A stretch of 64,000 nucleotides of DNA, from assembly GCA_963082875.1 (NCBI GenBank), contig OY720100.1, positions 10,106,001-10,170,000 of the forward strand, read 5' to 3'. The notes below the pieces were generated by a model. The model ran no database searches and was not told where the DNA came from. It saw only the letters and a list, made by a program, of their open reading frames with translations. This stretch comes from Corella eumyota. Lineage: Eukaryota; Chordata; Ascidiacea; Phlebobranchia; Corellidae. Of the stretch, positions 1 to 11,629 are shown piece by piece. The number at the start of each line of letters is the position of its first letter. The first letter of the stretch is position 1. The translations under genes and the position numbers were made by a program.

Positions 1-3000
1 CTCCACTGTATCTGTTCAAGTATGTTAGTTTTTCTGTTTGATCATTCTATTGAGTTTAAAAACTCTTTTTGTTAATTGTTTTAATTGAAGGCTAATTTCA
101 CAGTGTAAACATGAAAAACTTTTGTTAACACAGCATACTTTTAAGTTGCCTTTTTTTGATTTAGGATATTATTGACCTAATTTATGGCAAAATATTGGAC
201 CTGCTGATATTTTTTAGATTTAAAATAAAAACATATCACTTAAGAACTCCATGATCCAAAAGTAGTGAAAACCAAACCCTGGACCTAATATCAATATCTT
301 TATCTACTGTGCCGCACTGCTGTTTATGTGTAATAACTTATTAGTTATTTAGTTAAAGTCAAGTTATTTTTATTGACTTTTTTTTAGTTGGGCAAGGATG
401 GTGACATAATTCAAGCTCGAAATGTTATAACAAATCAGACTTATTTGTCAGTCTGTGAATGTTCAAACAACAAAAGTGCTTTACCGCCTGGATCTCCACC
501 TAGTGGAAGCGTAACATTTGGAATCGAGCATGTGGATGATGGTGCTTTTTATTACAGAAACTATTTTTATGAAAAAGGTTACATTTTAATTTTTTTTTAA
601 ATGTGAGAATTTTAATTTGTTTGATAATTTAATTAGGTATAATTAAATTATGTTTTTTTTAAATAAAGGAGCAAAGGTATGTTTGATTGTATGAAATTAA
701 AAACTAAAACAACAAATCATAATTTAAGGGGTCTATTACTTTATTTTAAAATTTTGTTGTTAGACCATCAAAATTACTGTGGAGTAGATGATAGATATGG
801 ACCTATAGTTTTAAGTTTAAGACGTGAAAAAGTTGAAGATGAAGGAGTTGGAGCTTACCAACACAGAGTTATTTTAAGGACAAGTGAGGTAAAATATTAT
901 ATGTAAACAGGAATTAAACTTAATGAGATCCCACGGTTTCTGTTAACATAATTATGTTGAATTAAAAGCTTTAGAAATATCATAGCTTACTGAATAAATC
1001 CCACAATATGTTGTGTATTACTATCATAATATTATAAACACTAAAATCAACATTAGAACTCAGTTATAGATATTTTTTATTTGTACTAAACAAAAAAATT
1101 TTTAGAGATAAATTTAAAAAAATCTTTTTAAGATTTAGTTTATAGGCCTATATATCAAAAATTAAAACTGCATTTTTTATAATTATATATATACTATAAA
1201 GTTATAATGTATTTTGGATTGCCATTTTTATGTTTGTCATTGGAAATAAGATAATGTATTTATAAGTAAACTTATACATGGTTTCACTTAAAAGTTTTTT
1301 ATTATAAAAAGCACAACCAACTAAAAAACCAACTTTGTCGAATGACAATTTGTTAAATAATAGTTTGGGAAACCATTGTTCAATAATTTGTTAAAAATGT
1401 AGCGAAAATGGTCGATAACTTTAAGGTAATATAATACTTGTCTTAAACAAACCTCAGCTAATACAAAAAAGTAAGACCTACATGGCAGTTCCAGTTCAAA
1501 ACATAGTAACAACATTTCTTAAAATTTATAAAAAAAAATATTTCTTACTTTAATTGGTTTAAAAATGACTAACTTAAATTTACTAAAATACAATGTCGCA
1601 AAATATTAAGAATCTAATAATGATAGTAACAATGTGTACATTAACTGTGTTCGGCCTACCTTTGATTGGCATATTTTATTACACTTTTACCTTTTTTATA
1701 TTTCCTTCACAGGTGGGCACAGTTAACCAAGAAAGTAACTTTTTTAAGTGGTAATTCGTTGCACAAACGTTAACTTTGTTGACCTTTTTTAGTTAAATTA
1801 AATTGACTGTAACGGAGGTTATCGATAACCGTTAACGTTAAATAAAATAAAACAAACAAAGAAACGACCCTTTTTTTAAAAAAAACAATATTTTTTAATT
1901 TAGTTGATATTTTAACTAAACGAACTTAAGTTTAAAAAACATTTTAAAACTGAAGTAATGCCAAAATAACAGAGGTCAGATAGTAGTTGCACACATTGTT
2001 TCAAAAATTGAAACGTTTAAATTTGATAAACAGCAAAATTAAACAAATTTATCTCTATAATATCACGATTCACTTGTAAAAATATTAAATTAACAGACTT
2101 TATTTAACGGAAGCACATCTTAATGAAAGTTAACAGGTCCGTTAACAATTTTTAAAGTTAACTTAAATCCTATAAACAGCAAAATTAAACAAATATATCT
2201 CTATAATATCACGATTCACTTGTAAAAATATTAAATTAACAGACTTTATTTAACGGAAGCACAATTTAATGAAAGTTAACAGGTCCGTTAACAATTTTTA
2301 AAGTTAACTGAAAAGTTAAATTTTAACGAAAAATTTAACTTCGTTATTTAATGATTAACGCATTAAAGGTTTAATGCCAACCTTTGATTCCGTTTAACTT
2401 AATTTAAAAACTTTTTTGCCATCTATTGTGTTGTAGTTATGTACGTTGCGTGGGTTAGTACTGGATGATGCAATTCAAATGGGAACAAAACATGGGTCAA
2501 AAAATCAAGTGTCTTCTAAGGAAGTTATTGAGTATATTTGTCCGGAAATTAATCTTGGTTGTTTCAAAGTGGCGCCAAACACACCAAAGTTTCAAGAACA
2601 GTTAATGAAAGTTGACGAACAAAATGTAAAAATTGTTTTAATCAATGTTTGCTTTTATTTAAATAATAATTTTTTTAAACAAGCAATTTTTAAAGATGAA
2701 TATTATGTTTTTTATTGATGTAAAATAGTTCACGAATACAGGAAATTTTTTATATTTTTTTTGTTAACTGTTATAAACTAGCAGAATGTTTTATAATTTC
2801 TAGCTTTTAGTAAAATTACATTCTCAGCATTTTAATGTTTAGCATTCTTTTATCAACAGGTATACCCAATATAAAATTGTGTTTTATTTATGTTATTTTG
2901 TTATTAGGTTTTTAAAAAATACAAAATTGGGGTACTATATTGCAAAGCAGATCAAATAACTGAAGAGGATATGTATAATAATGAAGTTGGCAGTCCTGCC

Positions 3001-6000
3001 TTTTCTGAGTTTCTTGAAATATTAGGAAAAAAAGTTAAACTGTTAAATTTTCCTGATTTTCGAGGTGGACTAGATGTCAAAAGTTAGTAGCCTAAAAAAA
3101 AAATTTCATCAACTTATGTTTAAATTTAACTATTTAATTGTTTATCTTGGCAATATTTTTTTACACAAACTAAAGTGTTATAAATAAGATTCAATACTAT
3201 TTTTTTTAAAGTCCAATTGTTTTTAGCTGATTCAACCGGAACTGAATCATATTTTACAACATTTAAGGATTATAAGATTATGTTTCATGTTTCTACTATG
3301 CTTCCTTTTACACCCAACAACCGACAACAGGTAAATAGACCTTAAAAATAACTATTGCATAAAACAGCATAATGGTATATTTTATAAAATTATTTTTAAT
3401 TGTTTGTTACTTTTCCATTAAAAAAACTTTTTTAAAAATGATTTGTGTTTTTTTACCTGTTTTTTTCAAATTGGTAACATTAATATTGAAATTAAATGTT
3501 GGCAGTAAACGCATCTTGGGTAAAAAAAATTTATAGATGTTAACGAACTAACTATTTGTTTTAAGTTATTACGAAAACGTCACATTGGTAATGATATAGC
3601 AACAGTTGTGTTTCAAGAACCTGGTTCAAAACCCTTTACTCCAAAACATATTCGCTCTCATTTTCAACATGTTTTTATTGTTGTTAGAGTTGTGAATGAC
3701 AAAGAGACAAACAAAACTTATTATAGGTAGTTACTACAATTAATATAAAGAACTGTAATGGCTTAAAAATATAACAAGACATCTTTATTTAATTATGGTT
3801 ATAACTGTAAAGTTATTTGTACAACACAACTGTATTATTTCTTTTAGTTTTTTTAGCTTTAAACCTATTAGAAAAACTATTTCAGAGTTTCGGTTGCCAG
3901 AGAGAGAAATATTCCCAAATTTGGCCCAGCTATTCCTGAAAATTCAATGTTTCCAAAATCGTCAATATTTAGGGAATTTCTGCTAACCAAAATAATTAAT
4001 GGAGAAAATGTTGCTCATGCTGCTGGAAAATTTAAAGTTAGATTTTAAGTTGTAAATCAAAATAATTGAAAATTAAGCCAGAGTTTGTTGTTTATTTTAA
4101 AAAGGACTTTGAATAAAAATAAGTTTTTATTTATTTTAAAAAAATGCAGTGGCTGTGTTTAGAGTTTATGTAACATATTTTTATTATTATTCTGTAAGAA
4201 AATGTGTCATTTTATTGCATACAATTTTTTTAACATACTGTAGTAAATATTTTGGATTTTATTGTTATTTTAAATGCGTTTACCAAAAACTAGCTGTTTA
4301 TCGCTGGGTTTAATTTTAACTGTTTTTTTTAGTAAGGTGCTATTGACACACCCCAACAAGCCAGGGTATGGGGAACATTTTAAACCCATGTTAAGACTAC
4401 TAAGAGTTATTTTTCTGCACTCCGAATACTAATTATGAAAAAAATAATAACTTTTTGATTTAACTTGTTCTGTTTACAGTCCATGGCTATGAACACCAGG
4501 CAGGAATATTTACGTGACATCGCAAAGAACCAGGTCACCCAAGTTGGTTTGGAAGGAAATCCGAAGTTTGGCCGATTTTCCATTTCTGCAGCTTCCAGAA
4601 GAATCCGCGAAAACAAGGAAAAGCAAAAAGCAAAACCTACAATATTTAATCATGGAGCTTTAACCTGGCAGGTTTCTGTTGATGATTACAGGTAAAATTA
4701 AAGTTTTTATTTAGTTGTTTAATTTTTCTGCAGACTTTTTGTTAACTGGTATTATAAAGTTTTAAAAAATAATTATAGTAAAAGCGATAATTACTTACTG
4801 TACAATTAAGAAGTTACAAAATCTCTAAACACCGACAAATGATTTAATTATGTTAACTTATATTTTTAGCTCAAGTGGGTTGGTGCAATGTATAATGGGT
4901 ATTAGTCACTGTGTTTTGACTCTAGTTGATATTGGCTTGCGGCAGCTTATATTTAGTATACCATGTCAAGCTGTGATAGGCTGGACGGTTCCTATTTCAT
5001 TAGGGTCATGCAGAGATTTGCATATTTATTATGGAAGGGGTGAAAGACTAACAATTCACTCTGAAGAAATTGACACAAGAGAAGAAATTGTGTTAAGGTA
5101 AGTTTTTATTGAGCTAAAAAAGTTACATTTTGTCTTGTGTATAATATTATATAGTTTCCTATTTTGCCATTTGTTCGTAATTCCATTGCAAAGAAAAATA
5201 AATATTAGTTGTGTTTGCATAAATTTAATTGTATAGCTGATTTTAATATTTATGCAATCTAAATTGATAATTATTTACTTTTTGTTAAAAGACTTGAAAA
5301 GTTCACAAAAGGGTGTGAAACTATTTACCGCCAGCTTCGCCGAAATCCAAAAGGTGAACTGGGTTTTCATGTTAATTATGAAGGTATTGTTATGGAAGTG
5401 GAAGTTAATGGATATGCAGCATTAGATGGCCTTAAACAAAGCAGTCGGTTGGTTGAGGTAATATTGATAACATCAAAATATTAATTAACAAGCAAACTTT
5501 TTATTTTTAAACTGCTTATTGTTTTAAAATAGTTTAGATACATTCTGTTATGATAAAAAAATTGGTTTTTAGATATGCAAGGTTGCCGTGGCAACAATGT
5601 CCCATGAAGAAATTATTGACCTTTTAAGAACATCTGAACGTGTTAAGGTTGTGTTAATACCACCTAATGAGGACATGACACCAAGAAAGTAATTAAAACA
5701 ACATAAATAAGAATTAATTTGTAAAATAAATTTTGTATATTTGTCAATAGGAGGGTTGCTTTTTATGCTGTAGCGCCCTTGAGTAAGGAGCTATAAACGG
5801 TATAAGCTTCTGCTGAGCAAATACTTAATCAGCACCTTAATTATCAGGAAATTTTAATCGATAATATCCCAAACTGCCAAAGTAAACTTAGAACTGGATC
5901 GGGGTTATTGATATTTTGTTTAGGTCATGATGTTGACCTTTCCACATCGAGAATAAACAAATATTTGAAAAAAATTCCAAGTTTTGAATGTGACATGATA

Positions 6001-9000
6001 CGTAACATTTCGTATAATTTATTTTTTAAATATAAATTTTTTTTTTGTTTGATACTTCTTGCTTAAAAGGTGCAGCATGGAATTGTACCACTTGTATCCA
6101 GTATTGGAAGTAAAAAAAGTAAAACCTTGTTTTATTGAACATGAAAGAAGCCAAAGTGAGCCTGTTAAAGTTAACCTTGTTGAAAGGTAAGAAAACCTTG
6201 ATCCAAATGTTACTTGTTTGTGTACATATATTGATATTTTTTAAATCTTTTTATTGATCAATGTGTTTTAGTTTGATTTTTGTTAAAAGAATCTTACATT
6301 AATAATTAAATGTAAATGCTTAAGATCTTTTTCATTTAGACCCGCCCTATTTTCCACACAAAGTAATTTGGAAACAATTTCTAAAAAAAACATAAATCCA
6401 ATCTATCACACAGGTTAATACTTAATAAAATTTAAACATTTTTTTTTGTTTTTATCCGAGTTTTTCTGTAGTTAATTTACTTTAAATCTATTAAAAAAAT
6501 GTTAAAATAATTTTTTTGTTAATTTTAGGGAGTTTAGATAAAAAGAGACACAAAACTAACAATCTTGCTAACCAATTGTCATATCATGTAAGTATTTAAT
6601 TGTTTTGTTATAACATTACTCCAAGTTTAAGTTAAGTCAATTTATATTTCTGCCAAAACTTTTTTTACGAAAATAATTTTTTAGCGAAATAGTTCAAATC
6701 AATCAACTTCAAAGTCAACAGTCTCAAGTAGTTTTAGTAGTCCAGGTAATTTCGATGATAACCAATCTAAAGCAACAGTAAATATATTGGACCAAAGATT
6801 ATCAAGTGACAATGGGCTAAATAGCAATAATAATTCATCAAACACTTCAAGTAGAACTTTTGCTAATTCACCAGCTGTTCAAAGGTACCTAAAATGTAAC
6901 CTTCTTAAATACTTTATTTTATTTTTAATTTATTAAAAAATATTCCCAAAAACCATTTTTTGTTAGTGTTTCACAAGGACGAAACCAACGAAGTCTTTTG
7001 GTGGGTGATATGTGGACCACCCCTGTATCTGGTCCTCTGTTGCAGCAAAATCAAAACAATAACAATTCCTTAAGACAATATAAAGTTCGACGAAGTGTTA
7101 AAGAAGTGGATTTTAACCCAAAAACAGTTCCTAGTAATTTCTTGATTTTTTTTTATTTTAAGAGTTTGCAATTGTTTTACATCAATTTATTGAAACAAAA
7201 ATAATTTAAGCTTTTGTAAATTTAAATATTTAAATCCTAAAATTACTAAATATGTAACAATTAAAAGCTTAGTTTTAATTAGTTATAAATGTTTTTGGAC
7301 AACTTTATTCCTATTTCATTTATGCACTTTCTTAATCAATCGAGTATTTATTTTAGACACTGAAACTCATGGAAAATTAGAAAATATTCATTCGATTACT
7401 TCCTCTACGCTATGCGAACCACCGAGGTAAAAAAAATTTGGATCTTTTGTTATATATATATTGCTTGAAAAAAAATAGGAAGTACAAAAGAGAATTAGCG
7501 AGGACCGTAAAGTACGAGAGAGAATTAGCAAGAACTGTGAAGTACTAGAGTTCGTTCAAGATGTTTTATATAAGTAAAATGGCGTATGGGAGCATATGGA
7601 CCGTAAATTAAGTGAAATAAATGTACAAGAGAGAATTAGCCAGGACTGTAAATTACAAGTAATCTAAAAATAACAATATTTTATTTATTTTATGCAGCTA
7701 AAAATTGCGTTGAAATAAAATTTATTTGATCTATAAAAAACGTTTAAAAAATTTATTTGATCTATAAAAAACGTTTAATTGCTATAACTTTAATTTTAAT
7801 TTAAGAGCAAAGCCACGTTTACGGTTTCAACCAAATACATATGGTTCCACTGTCGATGCTTCTATTCAGTGGCACCCTGCTTCATTTCTCCCCAACAAGC
7901 AAAACTTTAGCAAAACTTCCAAGAGCAAACACCGGGGTGATATGGGAACACGAATAAAAAAGACCAATTATATGTCACCAATAGCAACCCCTACGTCATC
8001 AGATGTTCAGAATTCTTTAATTAGGTTGCTTACTAACGATAGTCGTCAAACAAAGGTGGGATTATGTTTTTATGCAATATAATTTTAGTCTATTTACCTT
8101 TCTGAATATTTTTTAAAATTTTAGCAACCCGTAGCGAAAAAACGATCAACTCGCTTAAATAGATCACCAAATCGATCAGCAAGCCAACAAAAGTCTTCAA
8201 AATTGCGGCCCTCGCCAATCCATGTTAACCGAGTCAGATCACCTTTAAGTCATCCTATTTATCGAACTATGTCTGATGAAAGTCTGTGTGGAGCTAAATC
8301 GAATGATGTTATATTAGCTAGACAAAGTAGTGCTAACAAGTTAGATCATAATTTTTATGACGGTAATTTAGTTTAAATTCACCAAATCATTCTAAAACGT
8401 TGCAAAAATGATTAAAAAAAGGAAACATTTGTTTTTTTTAGCTCCTTCGCCTATACACCATTCCTACTGTACATCACCTAATGCAATCCCTCTTCCCGTG
8501 GAAGATTCCTCTTGGGATCGGATTCTAGATGCTGCCAATGCCGCCGAATCTTTTGAAGCAACCGCAATTAAATCGTTATCGATAGGAAACATTAATGAGA
8601 TTGATGAGTTAAATTCTTATGAACATAGTAATGGACTGGGAAGAACTCCAAACATAACGATGGTAAAGTTTAAAACTAAATCGACGGTGATTTTTTTAGG
8701 ATTTTAGTATTTTCAAGTAGGATTTGGAAATAATTAGCAAAGCATGGTTTATAAATTTTTCAGTTATTAATTTTTTTTAAGAAACAGCTGTACGATCAAG
8801 AGTCACCTATTGATAATGATTATGTTTCAAACCACCTATTACGCAAACAGGACCCTCCTCCTCTTGTTACATCACAAAAATCTCAATCATCGAGCAGTCG
8901 CCACAACGAATCGGAACAGAGATTGGAAAGGATAGAACGTGAACTCACTCTGTTACAAGAAAAATTACAGAAGGTTAATAAACGAATAAGTGTTTGACAT

Positions 9001-9247
9001 TCAATCTCGGCTTTTGTATCAGTAAAAATAAAGAAAATTAATAAAATACCGGTTAAGAAATACAACGTTTATGACTTTGTTTGAGAAAAATGTAAAAATT
9101 TTTTTTTTTTGGTTTATGAATTAATTTATGTTAACGCAGGAGCGAGAATCCAAAAAATATTTGCAAGAAGAAGTTTTGACGTTAAGAAAAGATAACACGC
9201 GTCTACAACATCATATGAAAACCCACGATGCATTTCCAAACCATTAA
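1..9247 (+). CDS. SIPA1L: SIPA1L-type RapGAP/PDZ protein, 3' part
   Basis: GTPase-activating protein for Rap small GTPases, at cell junctions and synapses in vertebrates. The 5' end lies outside the window; a probable exon tail is 1-19 (donor gtatgt). Exons: 388-577, 764-888, 2437-2625, 2908-3082, 3227-3330, 3566-3726, 3886-4036, 4480-4691, 4870-5097, 5292-5457, 5573-5688, 6070-6186, 6340-6413, 6529-6587, 6685-6884, 6967-7133, 7357-7426, 7806-8055, 8125-8362, 8442-8662, 8782-8973, 9140-9247 (stop TAA). They encode about 1170 residues, all in phase. The RapGAP domain (visible residues about 60-365) holds [25 protein letters not shown] and [19 protein letters not shown], the last with the catalytic-Asn segment of RapGAPs. 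The PDZ domain is about 512-606 ([10 protein letters not shown]). A Ser/Asn-rich linker follows, then the conserved [19 protein letters not shown] block and a C-terminal coiled coil. Family assignment is secure. One gene may stand for vertebrate SIPA1L1, 2 and 3, so the paralogue number is not claimed. Confidence 0.93.
1713..2382. mobile_element. Candidate non-autonomous DNA element in a SIPA1L intron
   Basis: This fills most of the 1.5 kb intron 889-2436, far longer than its neighbours. It is dense in GTTAAC/GTTAACG words. Its ends are weakly inverted (GGTGGGCA at the left, GGTTGGCA read from the right). No clear target-site duplication is visible, so the boundaries and even the class are tentative. 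It contains the 146-bp direct duplication listed separately. Confidence 0.35.
2026..2309. repeat. 146-bp tandem duplication, two copies
   Basis: Bases 2026-2163 recur at 2172-2309 with a constant offset of 146. Matching landmarks are CAGCAAAATTAAAC, ATATCACGATTCAC, ACAGACTTTATTTAACGG and CAGGTCCGTTAACAA. I see only a few differences, so the duplication is fairly young. Confidence 0.85.
5745..5935 (+). mobile_element. tRNA-derived SINE copy, truncated head
   Basis: Lies in the SIPA1L intron 5689-6069. It carries the family body (TGTAGCGCCCTTGAGTAAGG, GAGCTATAAACGGTAT, TTAATCAGCACCTTAATTA) and tail (GACCTTTCCACATCGAG). The tRNA-like head is missing or too worn to see. Confidence 0.6.
7480..7665. 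repeat. Degenerate minisatellite in SIPA1L intron
   Basis: A unit of roughly 30-35 bases of the form GTAC-(A/G)AGAGAATTAGC-(A/G)A-GGACTGTAAA occurs about three times, with a partly preserved fourth start, inside intron 7427-7805. The repeat is imperfect and non-coding. Confidence 0.6.
7718..7780. repeat. Two-copy tandem repeat of about 30 bp
   Basis: The phrase ATTTATTTGATCTATAAAAA followed by ACGTTTAA occurs twice in a row, in the same SIPA1L intron as the minisatellite. Confidence 0.75.
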
Positions 9248-10490
9248 AATGGCTAAAGAAGTTCAAAAAACATTTTGTTGTGGCGTCGTTAATTTTCACA
9301 TTACCATGAAGTAGGATAATTTTTTTAAACTTTTTTGTTTTTTATTGCAGACATTTTTTCACGTTCCCAGCATAAATTTTTACGTTTTTTTTTATTATTG
9401 TCGTCGTTTTTTTTCCTTGCACAGTATTAATAAAATAGTGTGTATTTTTAATTTTCTTCATATTAAAAAAGGGTAACAACAAAAGTAAAAGCGTTTTGTA
9501 AGTTTTTTCGAAATTTAAATATAACATCTTCTACTGTTCTCTTCTATAAATTATTGTTTTTTTTTAATTTTAACGTGACTCGGGAAAAATTTCTACAGTA
9601 GTATCGTATTTTTCTTTTTATATGTCACAATCAATGTAAACTTTCCGGGTGACCTTTCCTGTTTTATGTTCTTTTATTATTTACAAATGACGCATATATA
9701 TATATATATATTTCAACCAATGAAGTGTTTTTGAATTCATCATTTTTATATCCAACCATTTTTCTTTATTTTTTGTTATGATAATAAGTATTAAAATACA
9801 CTTGTTATATACTGGAGTTTTTAAGGCTGCAAACTTGCCAACAAAAGAAATTAACATTTTTTATGAGATTTTTGTCGTTGCTAACTGTCAGAAAAAACTT
9901 AAAAAATTAAATTTTTGTATTATTTGGAAATTAATTTTGATTTCAACTAAAAAATTAAATTTTAATTTGCCATGTTGCGCAAATTTTTTCCTTTAAATAA
10001 ATTTCCCTTTATGAAAAAAAAACTAAAACGGTTAGTATCTTGTTATTACAAGGTTATGTTAAACCTATTTATAATGGAGCTTAGTGGATATTTTTTTGTT
10101 TGTCTAATTTAAGGCCATTCGAAAATCAATAATGCACTGGTAAATTATTACCGAAAGATGTTAGTTGCAATAATTTTACGACTATTTAAAATTAGCTCGT
10201 AGCAATTTTAACCCTTATTTTATTTATATAATATGACTTAAAAAGCTGTTTAAAAAACTTTATTTCGTTTACGACTGAATTAAAAAAATTTCTTCTTCTG
10301 TTGAATATTTTTGTAAATTTATTTTAGCATTTTTAACTGCGAAAAGGTAGAATTTTACAAAGATTATCCAAAAATGTTTTTGCTTTTTAATGTTCTAACA
10401 GTCGGTAAACAATAACTTCAAAAATAGATATAGTAAAATTGTTTATTATTCTGTCGGTATTTTCTTGTGAGAATTATTATTGTCTATTGC
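9248..10490. other. Convergent 3' intergenic stretch
   Basis: AT-rich DNA between the stop codons of SIPA1L (+) and the small unknown gene (-). AATAAA at 9429-9434 is a reasonable poly(A) signal for SIPA1L. An AT dinucleotide run lies near 9692-9711. No supported gene is seen. Confidence 0.5.
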
Positions 10491-11629
10491 TTAAAATGGA
10501 CTATGTCTTTGTTGAGGCGTCACAACACGATGCGGCACTTTTTGTGTATTGTTGTTATTTTGCTTGGTGGTAACCGCAAATGGAAATGTAATATTTATTG
10601 GTTGAATTGTTTTTACTCTTCGCAAGACTGTTCTTTTTGATGTTGGTCGGAACGTAACAGCCGTTGTTGTTTTATTTAATAAATTTATTGTTTGTTGCAT
10701 TGTAGCTTCATATTGTGTTCCAGAAGTGGTGGTACGGGGTGATTCTGTGATATCTTTATATTGAGGATGCTGGTAAGTACGAATTCCCTTGTCGCCTCCA
10801 TTTCCCTTGTCAATCCATGACACCCGTTTAAGCGGTGCTTCTTTTTTACCTCTATTCCAAAAGTAGGAAAAGTTATGTCATTTTGTACAACTAAATTGAA
10901 AATTTACATAACAAAAATGTACTTCTTATATAGATGAAAAAGCACGATTTTACAACCTAAGCATGGGGTAACAATTGTTACCCCAATGAAGTATTAGTTT
11001 TCTTTTGACAGTTATGAATATCAGTTAGCATATTGCTCGATTAGTTTTCAACGTGACAGGCGCTTGGACCTGACCTTTATGAGAACGCCACAAGCCATTT
11101 TAATAGTAGTTAATATTGATAACACAAAATATATAAATTTCTACATGCCTTTATAATATCATATTTACTATATTTACCTTTCCATTGTTTTGTTAAATGC
11201 ATCAATGCGTAAGTTTGATTTAGCTGAATTTGAGCGCATCTCTTTCACGTCCTTATTTTTTAACTCGTGCTGTGCGTTTGGTGTTTGGCATCTATAGTTA
11301 TAGTTATCATATCTGCCAAAACTAACCATTCTTGGTTCTGCAGTAAATGGCCTAACTCTGACACTGTTTGATTTTCTTGATGGCGTTAAAGAAGTGAAGC
11401 AAAAATTTGATCCCGATTTTAGAAATTGAAGATGCCGAAAAACCTTTAACTTTTCGTTTTCGATGACCTGCATGGACAAGAACTTTGCTAGTTTTTGGTT
11501 TTACTTTTGTGTCTTAAACAATAAAACAGTTTATATTAACAATAAATTAGTTGAAAAATTTACCCTCAGTTTTCTTTGTATATCTAGTTCCAATACCTCT
11601 ATCTCATTTTGGTACTTTCTTGACTGCAT
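10491..11629 (-). CDS. Unrecognised basic protein, three coding exons
   Basis: I do not recognise the family. Exons on the minus strand are 11564-11629 (ATG start), 11178-11467 and 10491-10851 (stop). They join in phase with consensus splice sites to give about 238 residues. The start shows MQSRKYQNEIEVLELDIQRK, which looks helical. The middle is basic with SLTPSRKSNSVRVRPF and EPRMVSFGRYDNYNY. The end is Thr/Arg-rich with a short Asn run. There is no signal peptide, membrane segment or metal-binding motif. An acceptor-like TTTTAG lies 16-17 bases upstream of the chosen ATG and leaves the frame open, so an extra 5' exon is possible. The gene converges on SIPA1L. The phase-consistent exons make it more than a chance ORF, but expression is unproven. 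Confidence 0.55.
10940..11040 (-). mobile_element. SINE tail fragment (possible)
   Basis: Inside the intron 10852-11177 of the unknown gene, ACAACCTAAGCATGGGGTAA followed by CAATTGTTACCCC matches, in reverse, the tail of the SINE family found elsewhere in the window. The rest is too diverged to bound. Confidence 0.35.
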
